This document shows, piece after piece, positions 55,610 through 64,000 of a stretch of 64,000 nt of DNA; the stretch's first letter is position 1; every line of letters starts with the position of its first letter. The notes beneath the pieces were generated by a model, which made no database searches, was not told where the DNA came from, and was given only the letters and a program-made list of their open reading frames with translations. The DNA is from Streptococcus marmotae. Its GTDB lineage: Bacteria; Bacillota; Bacilli; Lactobacillales; Streptococcaceae. Position numbers and translations under genes: made by a program. The DNA lies in contig NZ_CP015196.1 in the NCBI RefSeq assembly GCF_001623565.1, forward strand, positions 1,261,501 to 1,325,500, given 5' to 3'.

Positions 55610-56734
55610 ATGTCTTTAAACGTAACGAAAAAAACACTCTTATTCTCAACTCTTGCTTTGTCGCTTTTTACTGCGACTGCTCAAGCAGATGAATTGCTGC
55701 CAGTTTGGACAGCTCGCTCGGTCGAGGAAATCAAAGCAGATATCTTAGCAAAGAAAGATAAGCAAACCTACACGATTCAGTATGGGGATACGCTTAGCAC
55801 GATTGCTGAGGCTATGGATATCGATATGACGGTCTTAGCAAATATCAATAAGATTGCCAATATCAATTTGATTTTTCCAGAAACTGTCTTGATAGTCCAA
55901 ACCGATGCGCGCCAAGAAGTAACGGCTATTGAGATTCAGTCGCCTCAAGGTGAAAACACTGAGGAACAGGTAACGACTAAAGTCGATTTAGAGAAGCAGG
56001 AGGTGGTTGTCAATGATCAAACAATCCCTGTGGAGGACTTAACAGAGCCAATAGAAACTCCACAAAAAGCTCCTGTTTCAGAGGCTCAGGAGTCAACTGC
56101 CCCAACTACTATACAAAATGAAGAAGCTGGCACATCGCTACCTGTAGCAGAAGCCGTAGAATCGCAAGAGGAAGTCGCTTTTTCTTCCCCAGTAGAGGAA
56201 AATCCTGCCCCAGCTCAGGGAACAACTGATCCAACTACTGTACAAAATGAAGAAGCTGGCACATCGCTACCTGCAGCAGAAGCCGTAAAATCACAAGAGG
56301 AAGTCGCTTTTTCTTCTCCAGTAGAGGAAAATCCTGCCCCAGCTCAGACTTCGACAGACTTCACTAGCATTGCGGCGGCAAATCCTGCTAATGCAGGACT
56401 TAAGCCACAGACTGCAGCATTCAAGGAAGAAGTAGCTAGTCTCTATGGCATTACCTCGTTTAGTCTCTATCGTCCAGGTGATGGTGGTGATCATGGTAAA
56501 GGTCTCGCAGTTGACTTTATGGTTGGCAATGACGCTGCGCTAGGAGACCAGGTCGCCAACTATGCGATTCAACAGATGACCAGTAAAAATATCTCGTACA
56601 TTATTTGGAAACAACGCTTTTATGCCCCTTATCCAAGTATCTACGGACCGGCTAATACTTGGAATCTGATGCCTGATCGTGGCAGTATCACAGAAAATCA
56701 CTTTGATCACGTTCATGTGTCGATGAATCCCTAA
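55610..56734 (+). CDS. Secreted LysM protein with C-terminal peptidase-like domain
   Basis: 374 residues. The signal peptide ends near TAQA-DE (about residue 26). A LysM (YTIQYGDTLSTIAEA, about residues 55-100) binds peptidoglycan. A Glu/Pro/Thr-rich linker follows with a 43-residue tandem duplication (unit starting PTTIQNEEAGTSL, then again PTTVQNEEAGTSL). The C-terminal domain (about 265-374) has HGKGLAVDFMV and ENHFDHVHVSM, typical of the ARB_07466-like/M15-related cell wall domain. ATG 55610 is preferred over 55607 for spacing to the GGAAG. Confidence 0.85.
   Translation: MSLNVTKKTLLFSTLALSLFTATAQADELLPVWTARSVEEIKADILAKKDKQTYTIQYGDTLSTIAEAMDIDMTVLANINKIANINLIFPETVLIVQTDARQEVTAIEIQSPQGENTEEQVTTKVDLEKQEVVVNDQTIPVEDLTEPIETPQKAPVSEAQESTAPTTIQNEEAGTSLPVAEAVESQEEVAFSSPVEENPAPAQGTTDPTTVQNEEAGTSLPAAEAVKSQEEVAFSSPVEENPAPAQTSTDFTSIAAANPANAGLKPQTAAFKEEVASLYGITSFSLYRPGDGGDHGKGLAVDFMVGNDAALGDQVANYAIQQMTSKNISYIIWKQRFYAPYPSIYGPANTWNLMPDRGSITENHFDHVHVSMNP
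56102..56346 (+). repeat. 129-bp tandem duplication inside the LysM gene
   Basis: Unit 1 begins at 56102 (CCAACTACTATACAAAATGA), unit 2 at 56231 (CCAACTACTGTACAAAATGA). Unit 2 is partial and ends near 56346. It keeps the reading frame (43 codons). Confidence 0.9.
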
Positions 56735-56750
56735 ATAATTTATACTTGTA

Positions 56751-56786
56751 AACTCTCCAATCAACTCGACTTGTTGGAGAGTTTTT
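56751..56786 (+). terminator. Terminator of the LysM gene
   Basis: AACTCTCCAA / TTGGAGAGTT stem, then five T. Confidence 0.85.
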
Positions 56787-56821
56787 GCGATCAAGCCAAT
56801 ACTAGACCTACTAGTAAAGTA

Positions 56822-56830
56822 TGGTATAAT
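56822..56830 (+). promoter_or_regulatory. Extended -10, leaderless start of ftsK
   Basis: TGGTATAAT (hexamer 56825-56830) ends 6 nt before the ATG at 56837, so the transcript should begin at or one base before the start codon. Confidence 0.65.
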
Positions 56831-56836
56831 AGAAGC

Positions 56837-59167
56837 ATGGCAAGACAAAATCAGACAAACAGAGGGCGGAACACGCGACGCCCAACAAAGGGTGAATTAG
56901 CCCGACAAGAAAAAATCAAATCCATTTTACTTCGGTTCCTAGCTGTTATTTTTCTCCTTTTTGCCGCAAGCAGATTAGGAGTTTTTGGTGTGACAGCCTA
57001 TAATCTTTTTCGATTACTAGTTGGAAGTACGACCTACCTGTTGATTGTGGCTTTAGTTCTCTATCTTTTCTTTTCCTCCAAACTAAGGCAAAGAGAAGGA
57101 ATGATTTCGGGTTTCTGGCTGGTATTCGCTGGAATTTTACTGGAATATCAAGCCTATTTTGATCTTTTATATAAGAAAAAAGATCTGCTACACCATACCT
57201 TTCAACTAGCCCTATCAGAGCTTTCTGCCTTTCGAGTAAAGGAATTCTTGGGCGGTGGTCTGCTAGGTGGCGGTCTGTATGTGCCCGTTTCTTTTCTATT
57301 TGCAACGCTAGGTACTTTTTTCATCGGTGCACTCTTGATTGCCTTGGGGCTGTTTTTCATGAGTCCGTGGTCAATTTATGATTTGGCAGATGGTGCAGTT
57401 TATTTGCGGGACAAATACCGAGAGGGAGCAGCGATTCGGGCAGAAAAGCGTGCTGTAAAGGCAGAAGAAAAAGCGCTGCGCCAAGCAGAGGAAGAAGCCA
57501 AACGATTGGTAGAAGAACAAAATGAGCCAGTAGAGCTTGAATTTTTTGAACCAGCAGAACGTCTTCCAGTTGATAGAGAGACAGGTGAAATCCTCGAAGC
57601 AGAAGAACGAGAGATTCCAATATTAGCAGAAGAGCGCGTCGAATCCTTTGAGGATGACTTCCCTGTCTTGTTAGCTGATGAAGAAGAAATCTTCGAAGAA
57701 CCAAGAGCAGAAGAAATTGCGCTTGACTTCAAGCCGAAAGCCCAATTGGCCTACAAATTACCGACAATTGATCTTTTTGCACCAATAAAAGTTAAAAGTC
57801 AAGCCAATGAAAAGAAAATCGTCCGTCAAAATATCAAGGTCTTGGAAGATACCTTTGCAAGTTTTGGAATCAAAGTAGTGGTTGAGCGGGCAGAAATCGG
57901 TCCATCAGTAACCAAATATGAGGTGAAGCCTGCCGTTGGTGTGCGGGTGAATCGGATTTCGAATTTGGCAGATGATTTGGCCCTAGCCCTTGCGGCCAAA
58001 GATGTGCGGATTGAAGCACCGATTCCAGGAAAATCTTTGGTCGGTATTGAAGTGCCAAACTCTGAAGTTGCGATGGTACCGTTTAGAGAATTATGGGAAC
58101 AAGCAAAAACTTCTCCGACTAAATTATTGGATATTCCACTTGGTAAGGCAGTAAATGGCTCCGTACGTTCCTTTGATTTGGCTCGTATGCCACATCTATT
58201 GGTCGCTGGTTCAACAGGCTCAGGAAAATCTGTTGCAGTTAATGGGATTATTGCTTCTATTTTGATGAAAGCAGGACCAGATCAGGTGAAATTTATGATG
58301 ATTGACCCCAAAATGGTCGAATTATCGGTGTATAATGATATTCCTCATCTTCTGATTCCCGTTGTGACTAATCCTCGGAAAGCTGCGCGAGCACTCCAAA
58401 AAGTCGTAGATGAAATGGAAAAACGCTATGAACTCTTTAGCCATTTAGGTGTTCGGAACCTCGAAGGCTACAATACAAAAGTTGCAGAATTTAACCGTAA
58501 CTCAGATGAAAAACAGATTCCTCTGCCCTTGATTGTGGTCATTGTAGATGAGTTAGCAGACTTGATGATGGTAGCCAGCAAGGAAGTAGAAGATGCTATT
58601 ATTCGTCTGGGACAAAAGGCGCGGGCGGCTGGTATTCACATGATTCTCGCAACCCAGCGTCCATCGGTTGATGTCATCTCTGGTTTGATTAAGGCAAATG
58701 TTCCGTCTCGGATTGCCTTTGCTGTATCAAGTGGAACAGATAGCCGCACGATTTTGGATGAAAATGGCGCAGAGAAATTATTAGGTCGAGGTGACATGCT
58801 CTTCAAGCCGATTGATGAAAATCATCCTGTCCGCCTACAAGGATCCTTTATTTCAGATGATGATGTTGAAGCGATTGTGAGCTTTATCAAACACCAAGCA
58901 GAAGCTGAGTATGATGAGTCCTTTGACCCTGGTGAAGTAACAGAAGGAGACTTTGAGGGTGGAGCAGGTGATAGCGGTGGTGATCCGCTCTTTGAAGAAG
59001 CAAAAGCCCTAGTTATTGAAACGCAAAAAGCCAGTGCTTCTATGATTCAGCGTCGTTTATCGGTTGGCTTTAATCGTGCAACCCGCTTGATGGAAGAATT
59101 GGAAGCTGCAGGCGTGATTGGTCCTGCGGAAGGAACGAAACCAAGAAAGGTATTGGAAGCGCAATGA
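56837..59167 (+). CDS. ftsK: FtsK/SpoIIIE DNA translocase
   Basis: 776 residues beginning [20 protein letters not shown]. Four N-terminal membrane helices (about 28-190), then an acidic linker ([11 protein letters not shown] to [11 protein letters not shown]) and the motor with Walker A GSTGSGKS, Walker [13 protein letters not shown] and the C-terminal gamma winged helix ([20 protein letters not shown]). It moves chromosome termini through the division septum. The start at 56837 is set by the -10 six bases upstream; earlier in-frame codons lie within the previous terminator. Confidence 0.95.
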   Translation: MARQNQTNRGRNTRRPTKGELARQEKIKSILLRFLAVIFLLFAASRLGVFGVTAYNLFRLLVGSTTYLLIVALVLYLFFSSKLRQREGMISGFWLVFAGILLEYQAYFDLLYKKKDLLHHTFQLALSELSAFRVKEFLGGGLLGGGLYVPVSFLFATLGTFFIGALLIALGLFFMSPWSIYDLADGAVYLRDKYREGAAIRAEKRAVKAEEKALRQAEEEAKRLVEEQNEPVELEFFEPAERLPVDRETGEILEAEEREIPILAEERVESFEDDFPVLLADEEEIFEEPRAEEIALDFKPKAQLAYKLPTIDLFAPIKVKSQANEKKIVRQNIKVLEDTFASFGIKVVVERAEIGPSVTKYEVKPAVGVRVNRISNLADDLALALAAKDVRIEAPIPGKSLVGIEVPNSEVAMVPFRELWEQAKTSPTKLLDIPLGKAVNGSVRSFDLARMPHLLVAGSTGSGKSVAVNGIIASILMKAGPDQVKFMMIDPKMVELSVYNDIPHLLIPVVTNPRKAARALQKVVDEMEKRYELFSHLGVRNLEGYNTKVAEFNRNSDEKQIPLPLIVVIVDELADLMMVASKEVEDAIIRLGQKARAAGIHMILATQRPSVDVISGLIKANVPSRIAFAVSSGTDSRTILDENGAEKLLGRGDMLFKPIDENHPVRLQGSFISDDDVEAIVSFIKHQAEAEYDESFDPGEVTEGDFEGGAGDSGGDPLFEEAKALVIETQKASASMIQRRLSVGFNRATRLMEELEAAGVIGPAEGTKPRKVLEAQ

Positions 59168-59553
59168 TGCCATTAGACACCCTACATCATATTGCCATTA
59201 TCGGTAGTGATTACCAAAAGACAAAAGAATTTTATGTCGATAAACTAGGCTTTGAACAATTAGATGAGCATATCCGACCAGAAAAGAATGATATTCTCTT
59301 CAACGTTCGCAAAGGAAATCTGGTACTCGAAATCTTTATTAAACCAGATGCCCCTAAACGCCCACCCATGCCGCAACCAGAACACACAGGATTACGACAC
59401 CTTGCTTTCAAAGTAGCAGATGTCGAAAAATGCTTGATGGAGTTTGAACGATTAAACATTCCTCATGAACCCTTACGCTATGATGACTTTGATGGCAGAA
59501 AAATGGCCTTCTTCTTTGACCCCGACGGCCTCCCCTTGGAGATACATGAATGA
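59164..59553 (+). CDS. VOC (glyoxalase-like) family protein
   Basis: 129-residue metal-binding fold of the YaeR/glyoxalase type. Putative metal ligands are H8/H9 (TLHHIAI), E57 or so (LVLEIF), H78 (GLRHLAF) and E126 or so (PLEIHE). It starts inside the ftsK stop (ATGATG), so the two are coupled. Substrate unknown, though many members act on small electrophiles. A second in-frame ATG at 59167 is possible. Confidence 0.85.
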   Translation: MMPLDTLHHIAIIGSDYQKTKEFYVDKLGFEQLDEHIRPEKNDILFNVRKGNLVLEIFIKPDAPKRPPMPQPEHTGLRHLAFKVADVEKCLMEFERLNIPHEPLRYDDFDGRKMAFFFDPDGLPLEIHE

Positions 59554-59554
59554 G

Positions 59555-59582
59555 AAAAAAACAGCCCAGTGGGCTGTTTTTT
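59555..59582 (+). terminator. Terminator of ftsK-VOC unit
   Basis: AAAAAACAGCCC / GGGCTGTTTTTT stem with loop AGT. Confidence 0.85.
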
Positions 59583-59653
59583 CACGAGCCAAGAAGTGAG
59601 CGAGCTGCCAGTATAGCAAAAGAAGTGGATGGCTGCTAGAACAGAATTGTCAA

Positions 59654-59680
59654 TAAAAAAGCGCTCCTTCTTGGAGCGAG
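59654..59680 (-). terminator. Terminator of the DUF3397 gene
   Basis: On the minus strand CGCTCC / GGAGCG, loop AAGAA, then GCTTTTTTATT. Confidence 0.8.
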
Positions 59681-59683
59681 AAC

Positions 59684-60040
59684 TTAGCTTTTCATGGTGA
59701 ATAAGGCAATAACGAGTGCAAGATACATCAGGAAAGTGAGAATGAAACCTGCTCTCCAAAAGAACTTCAAAAAACGACGATAGGAAAATGTTCGTCTGCC
59801 AAATAAGAGAGAACAGGTGATGCCTAGTGCTAGAATCGATAAAGCCAATATCAAATGTGGCAAAAAGCTATGATAGTAGACCTTGTCTGAAACAAGATAG
59901 AATTCAAAAGCAAAGATAGGAAAGGCGATGTCGGCAAAATTCCAGCCTTTCTTGTGCAATTTAAATAGTTTTACCATTGAAATCGAAACGATTAAGGGAA
60001 GGACGATAAAGAGTACAGAAGCAAATTTCAAGAATATCAT
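59684..60040 (-). CDS. DUF3397 membrane protein
   Basis: 118 residues with four hydrophobic segments (about 3-22, 38-50, 58-80 and 95-115) and basic loops. It matches DUF3397, small membrane proteins of streptococci and lactobacilli without known function. It is divergent from rplK; the start ATG at 60040 begins MIFLKFASVLFIVLPLIVSI. Confidence 0.75.
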   Translation of the reverse strand: MIFLKFASVLFIVLPLIVSISMVKLFKLHKKGWNFADIAFPIFAFEFYLVSDKVYYHSFLPHLILALSILALGITCSLLFGRRTFSYRRFLKFFWRAGFILTFLMYLALVIALFTMKS

Positions 60041-60083
60041 GGTTTTATTCTATAAAAAAAGTAAGAAAAAGTAAACATAAAGC

Positions 60084-60111
60084 TTGATTTTTAGCGAAAA
60101 TATTGTATAAT
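60084..60111 (+). promoter_or_regulatory. rplK-rplA promoter
   Basis: TTGATT (60084-60089), 16-nt spacer, TATAAT (60106-60111). It contains the 16-mer TTTTTAGCGAAAATAT also seen at the DUF1797 promoter. Confidence 0.75.
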
Positions 60112-60137
60112 GAGAGGGTATGTGGAAAATCACATAC

Positions 60138-60178
60138 TTGTGGGAGGTAAAAATCTGTCATTACCGCAAAAACCACAA
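60138..60178 (+). promoter_or_regulatory. L1-binding mimic in the rplK leader
   Basis: Closing stem TTGTGG / CCACAA encloses GGGAGGTAAAAATC, imitating the 23S rRNA L1 stalk (GGUGGGAGG ... ACCAC). Free L1 should bind and stop translation of the operon. Confidence 0.75.
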
Positions 60179-60193
60179 TAGGAGGATTTAAAG

Positions 60194-60619
60194 ATGGCTA
60201 AAAAAGTCGAAAAACTTGTAAAACTTCAAATTCCTGCGGGTAAAGCTACTCCAGCTCCACCAGTTGGACCAGCACTTGGTCAAGCAGGGATCAATATCAT
60301 GGGATTCACTAAGGAATTTAACGCTCGTACAGCTGATCAAGCTGGAATGATTATCCCAGTTGTAATCTCAGTATACGAAGATAAATCATTTACTTTCATC
60401 ACAAAAACACCACCAGCTGCTGTTCTATTGAAAAAAGCTGCAGGTGTTGAAAAAGGTTCAGGTACACCAAACAAAACAAAAGTTGCAACAGTTACTCGTG
60501 CACAAGTACAAGAAATTGCTGAAACTAAAATGCCAGATTTAAACGCTGCAAACCTTGAGGCTGCAATGCGTATGATCGAAGGTACTGCTCGTTCTATGGG
60601 ATTCTCTGTTGTTGACTAA
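60194..60619 (+). CDS. rplK: 50S ribosomal protein L11
   Basis: 141 residues. The N-terminal proline-rich [20 protein letters not shown] (about residues 17-36) and the C-terminal RNA-binding domain with [10 protein letters not shown] are those of L11, the GTPase-associated-centre protein. RBS AGGAGG lies 7-8 nt upstream. Codon use is typical of a highly expressed gene. First gene of the L11-L1 operon. Confidence 0.98.
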   Translation: MAKKVEKLVKLQIPAGKATPAPPVGPALGQAGINIMGFTKEFNARTADQAGMIIPVVISVYEDKSFTFITKTPPAAVLLKKAAGVEKGSGTPNKTKVATVTRAQVQEIAETKMPDLNAANLEAAMRMIEGTARSMGFSVVD

Positions 60620-60668
60620 TCAATAACAGCCCACAACCCGCAAGACTTCATCATTTCTGATGAGTGAC

Positions 60669-60695
60669 GTGGGAGATGAAAATCGATATGACCAC
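60669..60695 (+). promoter_or_regulatory. Second L1-binding mimic, in the rplK-rplA spacer
   Basis: GTGGGAGATGAAAATC then GATATGACCAC: the same stalk-like motif as in the rplK leader (shared GTGGGAG and AAAATC, closed by GTGG/CCAC). It lies 18 nt before the rplA start. Confidence 0.7.
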
Positions 60696-60713
60696 ATTAC
60701 AAGGAGAATAAAC

Positions 60714-61403
60714 ATGGCTAAAAAAAGCAAACAAATGCGTGCTGCACTTGAAAAAATCGACAGTACAAAAGCTTACAGCGTAGAAGAAGCTGTAGTACTT
60801 GCAAAAGAAACTAACTTTGCAAAATTCGATGCAACTGTAGAAGTTGCTTACAACTTGAACATTGATGTTCGTAAAGCAGATCAACAAATCCGTGGTGCAA
60901 TGGTATTGCCAAACGGAACTGGTAAAACTTCACGTGTATTGGTATTTGCACGTGGTGCAAAAGCTGAAGAAGCAAAAGCTGCTGGTGCAGACTTCGTTGG
61001 TGAAGATGACCTCGTTGCAAAAATCAACGGTGGTTGGTTAGATTTCGATGTTGTTATCGCAACACCTGATATGATGGCACTTGTTGGACGTCTTGGACGT
61101 GTCCTTGGACCACGTAACTTGATGCCAAACCCTAAAACTGGTACTGTAACAATGGATGTTGCAAAAGCAGTTGAAGAGTCTAAAGGTGGTAAAATTACAT
61201 ACCGTGCTGACAAGGCAGGTATCGTACAAGCAATCATCGGTAAAGTATCATTTGATGCTGAAAAATTGGTTGGAAACTTCAAAGCGTTCCACGACACAAT
61301 TGTAAAAGCAAAACCAGCTACTGCTAAAGGTACTTACATGACTTCTGTGACAATCACTACGACACAAGGTGTTGGTATCAAGGTTGATCCAAATTCATTG
61401 TAA
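60714..61403 (+). CDS. rplA: 50S ribosomal protein L1
   Basis: 229 residues beginning [20 protein letters not shown]. Signatures [12 protein letters not shown] and [15 protein letters not shown] are the L1 RNA-binding loops. It builds the L1 stalk and represses its own operon through the mRNA mimics. ATG 60714 has AAGGAG upstream; upstream in-frame codons overlap the L1 site and are not used. Confidence 0.98.
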   Translation: MAKKSKQMRAALEKIDSTKAYSVEEAVVLAKETNFAKFDATVEVAYNLNIDVRKADQQIRGAMVLPNGTGKTSRVLVFARGAKAEEAKAAGADFVGEDDLVAKINGGWLDFDVVIATPDMMALVGRLGRVLGPRNLMPNPKTGTVTMDVAKAVEESKGGKITYRADKAGIVQAIIGKVSFDAEKLVGNFKAFHDTIVKAKPATAKGTYMTSVTITTTQGVGIKVDPNSL

Positions 61404-61411
61404 AAATAGAT

Positions 61412-61440
61412 AAAGTCCTATCGGTTGATAGGACTTTTTT
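61412..61440 (+). terminator. Terminator of rplKA
   Basis: AAAGTCCTATC / GATAGGACTTT with loop GGTT and a T-run. Confidence 0.9.
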
Positions 61441-61451
61441 ACATGCCATTT

Positions 61452-62546
61452 CTACTTCATCCAAAGGGAAATAATCTGGTCGGATTCTTCGAGGGTGAGG
61501 GTGTCAAGCACTTCTTGTTTTTCACTATCAAAATAGATAAGGCGATTATGAACGGTGAAGAGTAGTTTTCCATCTGTAGTATACTTGAAGTTTTTAAGGT
61601 GTGATGTACTAATCTCATGCGTGTCATTGTTTAGAATATGCGATACATCAGTAAATGTTGTTTCACCTGTATCTAGGTTAAGAGTAGAGAAAGACAATTT
61701 TAGAGTGCCGGACGCAGAGGAGTCATGGGTGATAAACAGACGATTGCCATCCTGATAGAGATAGTCAGGATTTTTTTCGTTCAAGTTGATAAATTCTGGT
61801 TGCATAGTCTGTAAATCAAGGACTAGGAGTCGATTATCTGCTACAGTCCCAATCGAATGCAAGGAGGCATAAAGTACCCCCTGAATGATGGTAGCCTGTG
61901 TAAATCGGGGAACACCTCCATCTAATTCAGAGAGTGTTTGATCCGAGATAAGGGAGAGGTCGGCTTCGTCTAACTCAAGTAGGTGGATAGTTGAGTCCTT
62001 AGCAAAAGCTAGTAAATAAATGCGATTACTTGCAACATTAAACGTTTGCATTCCATCGGTAAGGTGCTCAAAGGTTTTACTCTGGACTTCTTTTCCTTCC
62101 TTGTCAAATTGGGTGAGGTTATTGGCAGACCATGTATAGAAAAAGTTTTGACTACTTCCCATTCCAATAGTAGAAGCGTGCTTGGTCTTTTGTACCTGTG
62201 TTTTACCTGTATCAAAGTCGATGCTAAAAATAGCGGACGGAGGAGAAGATGAGTCCATTTCCTCTTTTCTATGTTGGAAGACAAGATAGCGTTTATCAAA
62301 TGAAATAGCAGGATAGAGCGTCGTATTCGATGGAAGTTCAGAATGTTTGTCTTGTTTGATGACTTGGAGTTTATCGTTACGAATCTGGATGGCAGAGATA
62401 GACTGGGTACCAATAAGGTAGGCATCTGCTTGTTCTGTTAACGGAATTTCCGGTAGCTTAGCAGGTATAAGCTTGGAGATAACCAGGTAACCCAGTAGTC
62501 CAATAAAAGTGAAAATAATAGCTAGGATAAGTCGTTTACGGTTCAT
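61452..62546 (-). CDS. Membrane-anchored beta-propeller-like protein, unknown
   Basis: 364 residues. One N-terminal helix (about residues 5-26) serves as uncleaved anchor; the rest is soluble, with repeated beta-strand patterns (for example NNLTQFDKEG, NRLLVLDLQT, NRLIYFDSEK) that suggest a WD40/PQQ-like propeller outside the membrane. No catalytic motif is seen. It is monocistronic, convergent with rplA, and divergent from the GST gene. A cre-like site lies upstream. Confidence 0.65.
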   Translation of the reverse strand: MNRKRLILAIIFTFIGLLGYLVISKLIPAKLPEIPLTEQADAYLIGTQSISAIQIRNDKLQVIKQDKHSELPSNTTLYPAISFDKRYLVFQHRKEEMDSSSPPSAIFSIDFDTGKTQVQKTKHASTIGMGSSQNFFYTWSANNLTQFDKEGKEVQSKTFEHLTDGMQTFNVASNRIYLLAFAKDSTIHLLELDEADLSLISDQTLSELDGGVPRFTQATIIQGVLYASLHSIGTVADNRLLVLDLQTMQPEFINLNEKNPDYLYQDGNRLFITHDSSASGTLKLSFSTLNLDTGETTFTDVSHILNNDTHEISTSHLKNFKYTTDGKLLFTVHNRLIYFDSEKQEVLDTLTLEESDQIISLWMK

Positions 62547-62615
62547 GCTACTTTACCTCCGGTACTTTTGACAATCTACTTTCTAAGGATAGTATAGCAT
62601 ATAAAAGATAGAAAA

Positions 62616-62629
62616 GAAAGCGTTTTCTG
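62616..62629. promoter_or_regulatory. Possible cre site between propeller and GST genes
   Basis: AGAAAGCGTTTTCT matches the CcpA consensus at 12 of 14 positions. It is symmetric and located in the divergent promoter region, near a minus-strand TATACT. Confidence 0.4.
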
Positions 62630-62711
62630 GTTTTTGCGTATCAAATAATTGACATTTTTCCTAAAATTTTATAAGGTTAATACGAAGCGAAAAGAAGGGA
62701 AGTCATAGATT

Positions 62712-63494
62712 ATGTCAGAATATGTAAAACCTCAAGTATGGGCGTGGGCAGATCAAAATGAAAAACGAGGCGGAAATCGTCCGACAGCTGGAAGCCGATT
62801 TGAACAGGTCTTGCCACGAGGAGAACAGCCGTTACAAGTGTACTCGCTAGGAACTCCAAATGGGATAAAAGTCGCCATTATGTTAGAAGAGTTGAAAGAA
62901 GCAGGCGTAGCAAATGCAGGTTATGACTTGTTTCGTATCAATATCAGTCAAGGTGATCAGTTTGGTTCAGACTTTGTTGAGATCAATCCAAACTCCAAAA
63001 TTCCTGCCTTAGTCGATCAATCAGGCAATGAAGATATTAAGGTCTTTGAATCGGCTCATATCTTGCTCTATTTGGCGGAAAAATATGGGCACTTTATCCC
63101 CGAAAATCTCCAAGATAAGACGGAGATGATGAATTGGCTTTTCTGGCAAACTGGAGCAGCCCCTTTTGTCGGAGGTGGTTTTGGTCATTTCTTCCATTAT
63201 GCTCCAACTGCACAAGAATACCCTATTAACCGTTATACTATGGAAACCAAGCGTCAGCTGGACCTCTTAGATCAATTATTGGCAACTCGTCCCTATATCG
63301 CAGGAGATGATTATACTATTGCAGATATTGCGATTTGGTCTTGGTACGGTCGGTTGGTAGAGGGCAATCTCTATCCAGGTTCGGCAGCATTTTTAGATGT
63401 CAAGTCTTATAAATATCTAACAGAGTGGACAGAAAAAATTGCGGCTCGCCCAGCTGTTCAGCGTGGACTAGCGGCAGAGTATCGTCCAATATAA
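62712..63494 (+). CDS. YghU-type glutathione S-transferase/disulfide-bond oxidoreductase
   Basis: 260 residues. An N-terminal extension (VKPQVWAWADQNEKRGGNRP) characteristic of YghU/YfcG-like GSTs is followed by the thioredoxin fold (PLQVYSLGTPNGIKVAIMLE), ESAHILLYLAEKYG and a helical C-domain (GDDYTIADIAIWSWYGRL). Family members reduce organic hydroperoxides or disulfides with glutathione. It is monocistronic. RBS GAAGGGAAG is weak but well placed. Confidence 0.88.
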   Translation: MSEYVKPQVWAWADQNEKRGGNRPTAGSRFEQVLPRGEQPLQVYSLGTPNGIKVAIMLEELKEAGVANAGYDLFRINISQGDQFGSDFVEINPNSKIPALVDQSGNEDIKVFESAHILLYLAEKYGHFIPENLQDKTEMMNWLFWQTGAAPFVGGGFGHFFHYAPTAQEYPINRYTMETKRQLDLLDQLLATRPYIAGDDYTIADIAIWSWYGRLVEGNLYPGSAAFLDVKSYKYLTEWTEKIAARPAVQRGLAAEYRPI

Positions 63495-63500
63495 TTTTAA

Positions 63501-63925
63501 TGCTCGTCAAAAATTAACATCTGGCATCGTTAACTCACCTTGCTTCAACAGCCCAGTGGACTGTTAAAGGTCGGAAATAAAGCTAGCAAAGAATTGGTCG
63601 CTAGCCTCTTCTAATAGAATGTTGCTTTATCAACGTTTTACAAGCCAGACAACTACTACGTCAAACTGTTAAAGCTATAAAAGAAACGGGGCTGAACACT
63701 TTTTATACGTAATCTTCCAGATTACATTATTTTGAGGATGAGTGCATCGCGCTCATCCTGGTTTGTCTCAAACTCTCAGCTAACTTACGTTTCCCCTGTG
63801 GTCTTTAGGACTATCACCGTCCGCAATTCTCAATTGCAAGGGGCAATCTGCGCTCGTTCTATTTCCAGCCTTCCACAATTCTCAATTGTGGAAGCTAGTC
63901 AGATGTTGATTTTTATAGAGTACAA
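63501..63925. repeat. BOX-like modular repeat cluster, copy 5
   Basis: Inverse-oriented modules: AACATCTGGCATCGTTAACT, CAACAGCCCAGTGGACTGTTA (63546-63566), then the block at 63567-63703 matching 52784-52974. Next come a hairpin AGGATGAGTGC / GCGCTCATCCT (63734-63758), GCAATTCTCAATTGC (63822-63836), CACAATTCTCAATTGTG (63874-63890), and AGATGTTGATTTTTATAGAG with TACAAA at the end. No gene in this 480-bp stretch. Confidence 0.65.
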
Positions 63926-63936
63926 ATAATGAAAGA

Positions 63937-63974
63937 AAAAATCACACAAGTTTCAGCTGAGCTTGTGTGATTTT
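63937..63974 (-). terminator. Terminator of a minus-strand gene entering from the right
   Basis: AAAATCACACAAG / CTTGTGTGATTTT stem. On the minus strand it is followed by TTTTTC and preceded by a TAA stop at 63978-63980. Confidence 0.75.
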
Positions 63975-63977
63975 GGC

Positions 63978-64000
63978 TTATCTTTCGTTTACCTTGTTTA
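63978..64000 (-). CDS. C-terminal end of an unidentified gene (window edge)
   Basis: Reading in from the right, the minus strand codes ...NKVNER followed by TAA and then a terminator 4 nt later. Only six residues are visible, so no identity can be given. The terminator is what argues that this is a real gene end. Confidence 0.4.

Noticed and set aside
63732-63929. 65-codon frame at the right end
   Set aside because: It is built from palindromic repeat modules and lacks an RBS.

Overview
The window is a chromosomal segment of a low-GC Firmicute, almost certainly a Streptococcus. The evidence is gene content and order: DUF1827–Nudix–clpE–DUF1797–amino-acid ABC–folD, glmU–nudF–macP–mtnN, rplK–rplA, and an accessory Sec locus. 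CtsR and CcpA operator motifs and BOX-like intergenic repeats fit the same genus. The style recalls the S. suis group, but the species cannot be fixed from sequence alone. No rRNA, tRNA, CRISPR array, intact insertion sequence or prophage was seen.

Layout. 1-7.3 kb: housekeeping (DUF1827 fragment, Nudix, clpE under a CtsR box, DUF1797, orphan amino-acid ABC pair, folD, nnrD). 7.5-14.5 kb: competence prepilin peptidase, radical SAM and methyltransferase pair, CPA1 antiporter, MarR regulator with DinB-like protein, rarA. 14.8-23.6 kb: ABC ATPase, lipoprotein serine protease, CorC-type protein, pflA, a two-gene secreted/membrane cassette behind a cre-like site, pepF, ppaC, DUF1803. 23.6-26.3 kb: a cre-overlapped promoter drives a roughly 420-nt mini-ORF leader that ends in a terminator, followed by an ABC exporter pair of unknown cargo. 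26.5-32.5 kb: DUF2974 hydrolase and a complete Bce-type peptide-antibiotic sensing/resistance module with two matching BceR-like operators. 32.7-37.5 kb: DUF2829 (Tad2-like) protein, SDR, ASCH protein, glmU, nudF, macP, mtnN.

37.5-52.3 kb is the main accessory region. It is a co-directional, tightly packed accessory Sec/glycosylation locus: GT8, a 59-aa SecE-like small protein, a DUF1792+GT2 fusion, Gtf3, SecY2, Asp1-3, SecA2, GtfA, GtfB. GtfA/GtfB should add the first GlcNAc to a serine-rich repeat adhesin, Gtf3, the DUF1792 enzyme and the GT8 should extend it, and SecA2/SecY2/Asp1-3 should export it. No serine-rich adhesin lies in the window. The locus ends at an approximately 720-bp element bounded by 28-bp inverted repeats.

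53.3-64 kb: a frameshifted cyclophilin lipoprotein, small membrane proteins, a LysM secreted protein with a 43-residue tandem duplication, ftsK with a leaderless start, VOC protein, DUF3397, rplK/rplA with two L1-binding mimics, a membrane-anchored propeller-like protein, a YghU-type GST, and a repeat-rich right end.

The clearest themes for follow-up are the adhesin-less accessory Sec island with shared GT8/GtfB modules, two small CcpA-type cassettes of unknown function (19.4-20.0 and 24.0-26.3 kb), three genes with leaderless promoter geometry, and a modular intergenic repeat family.
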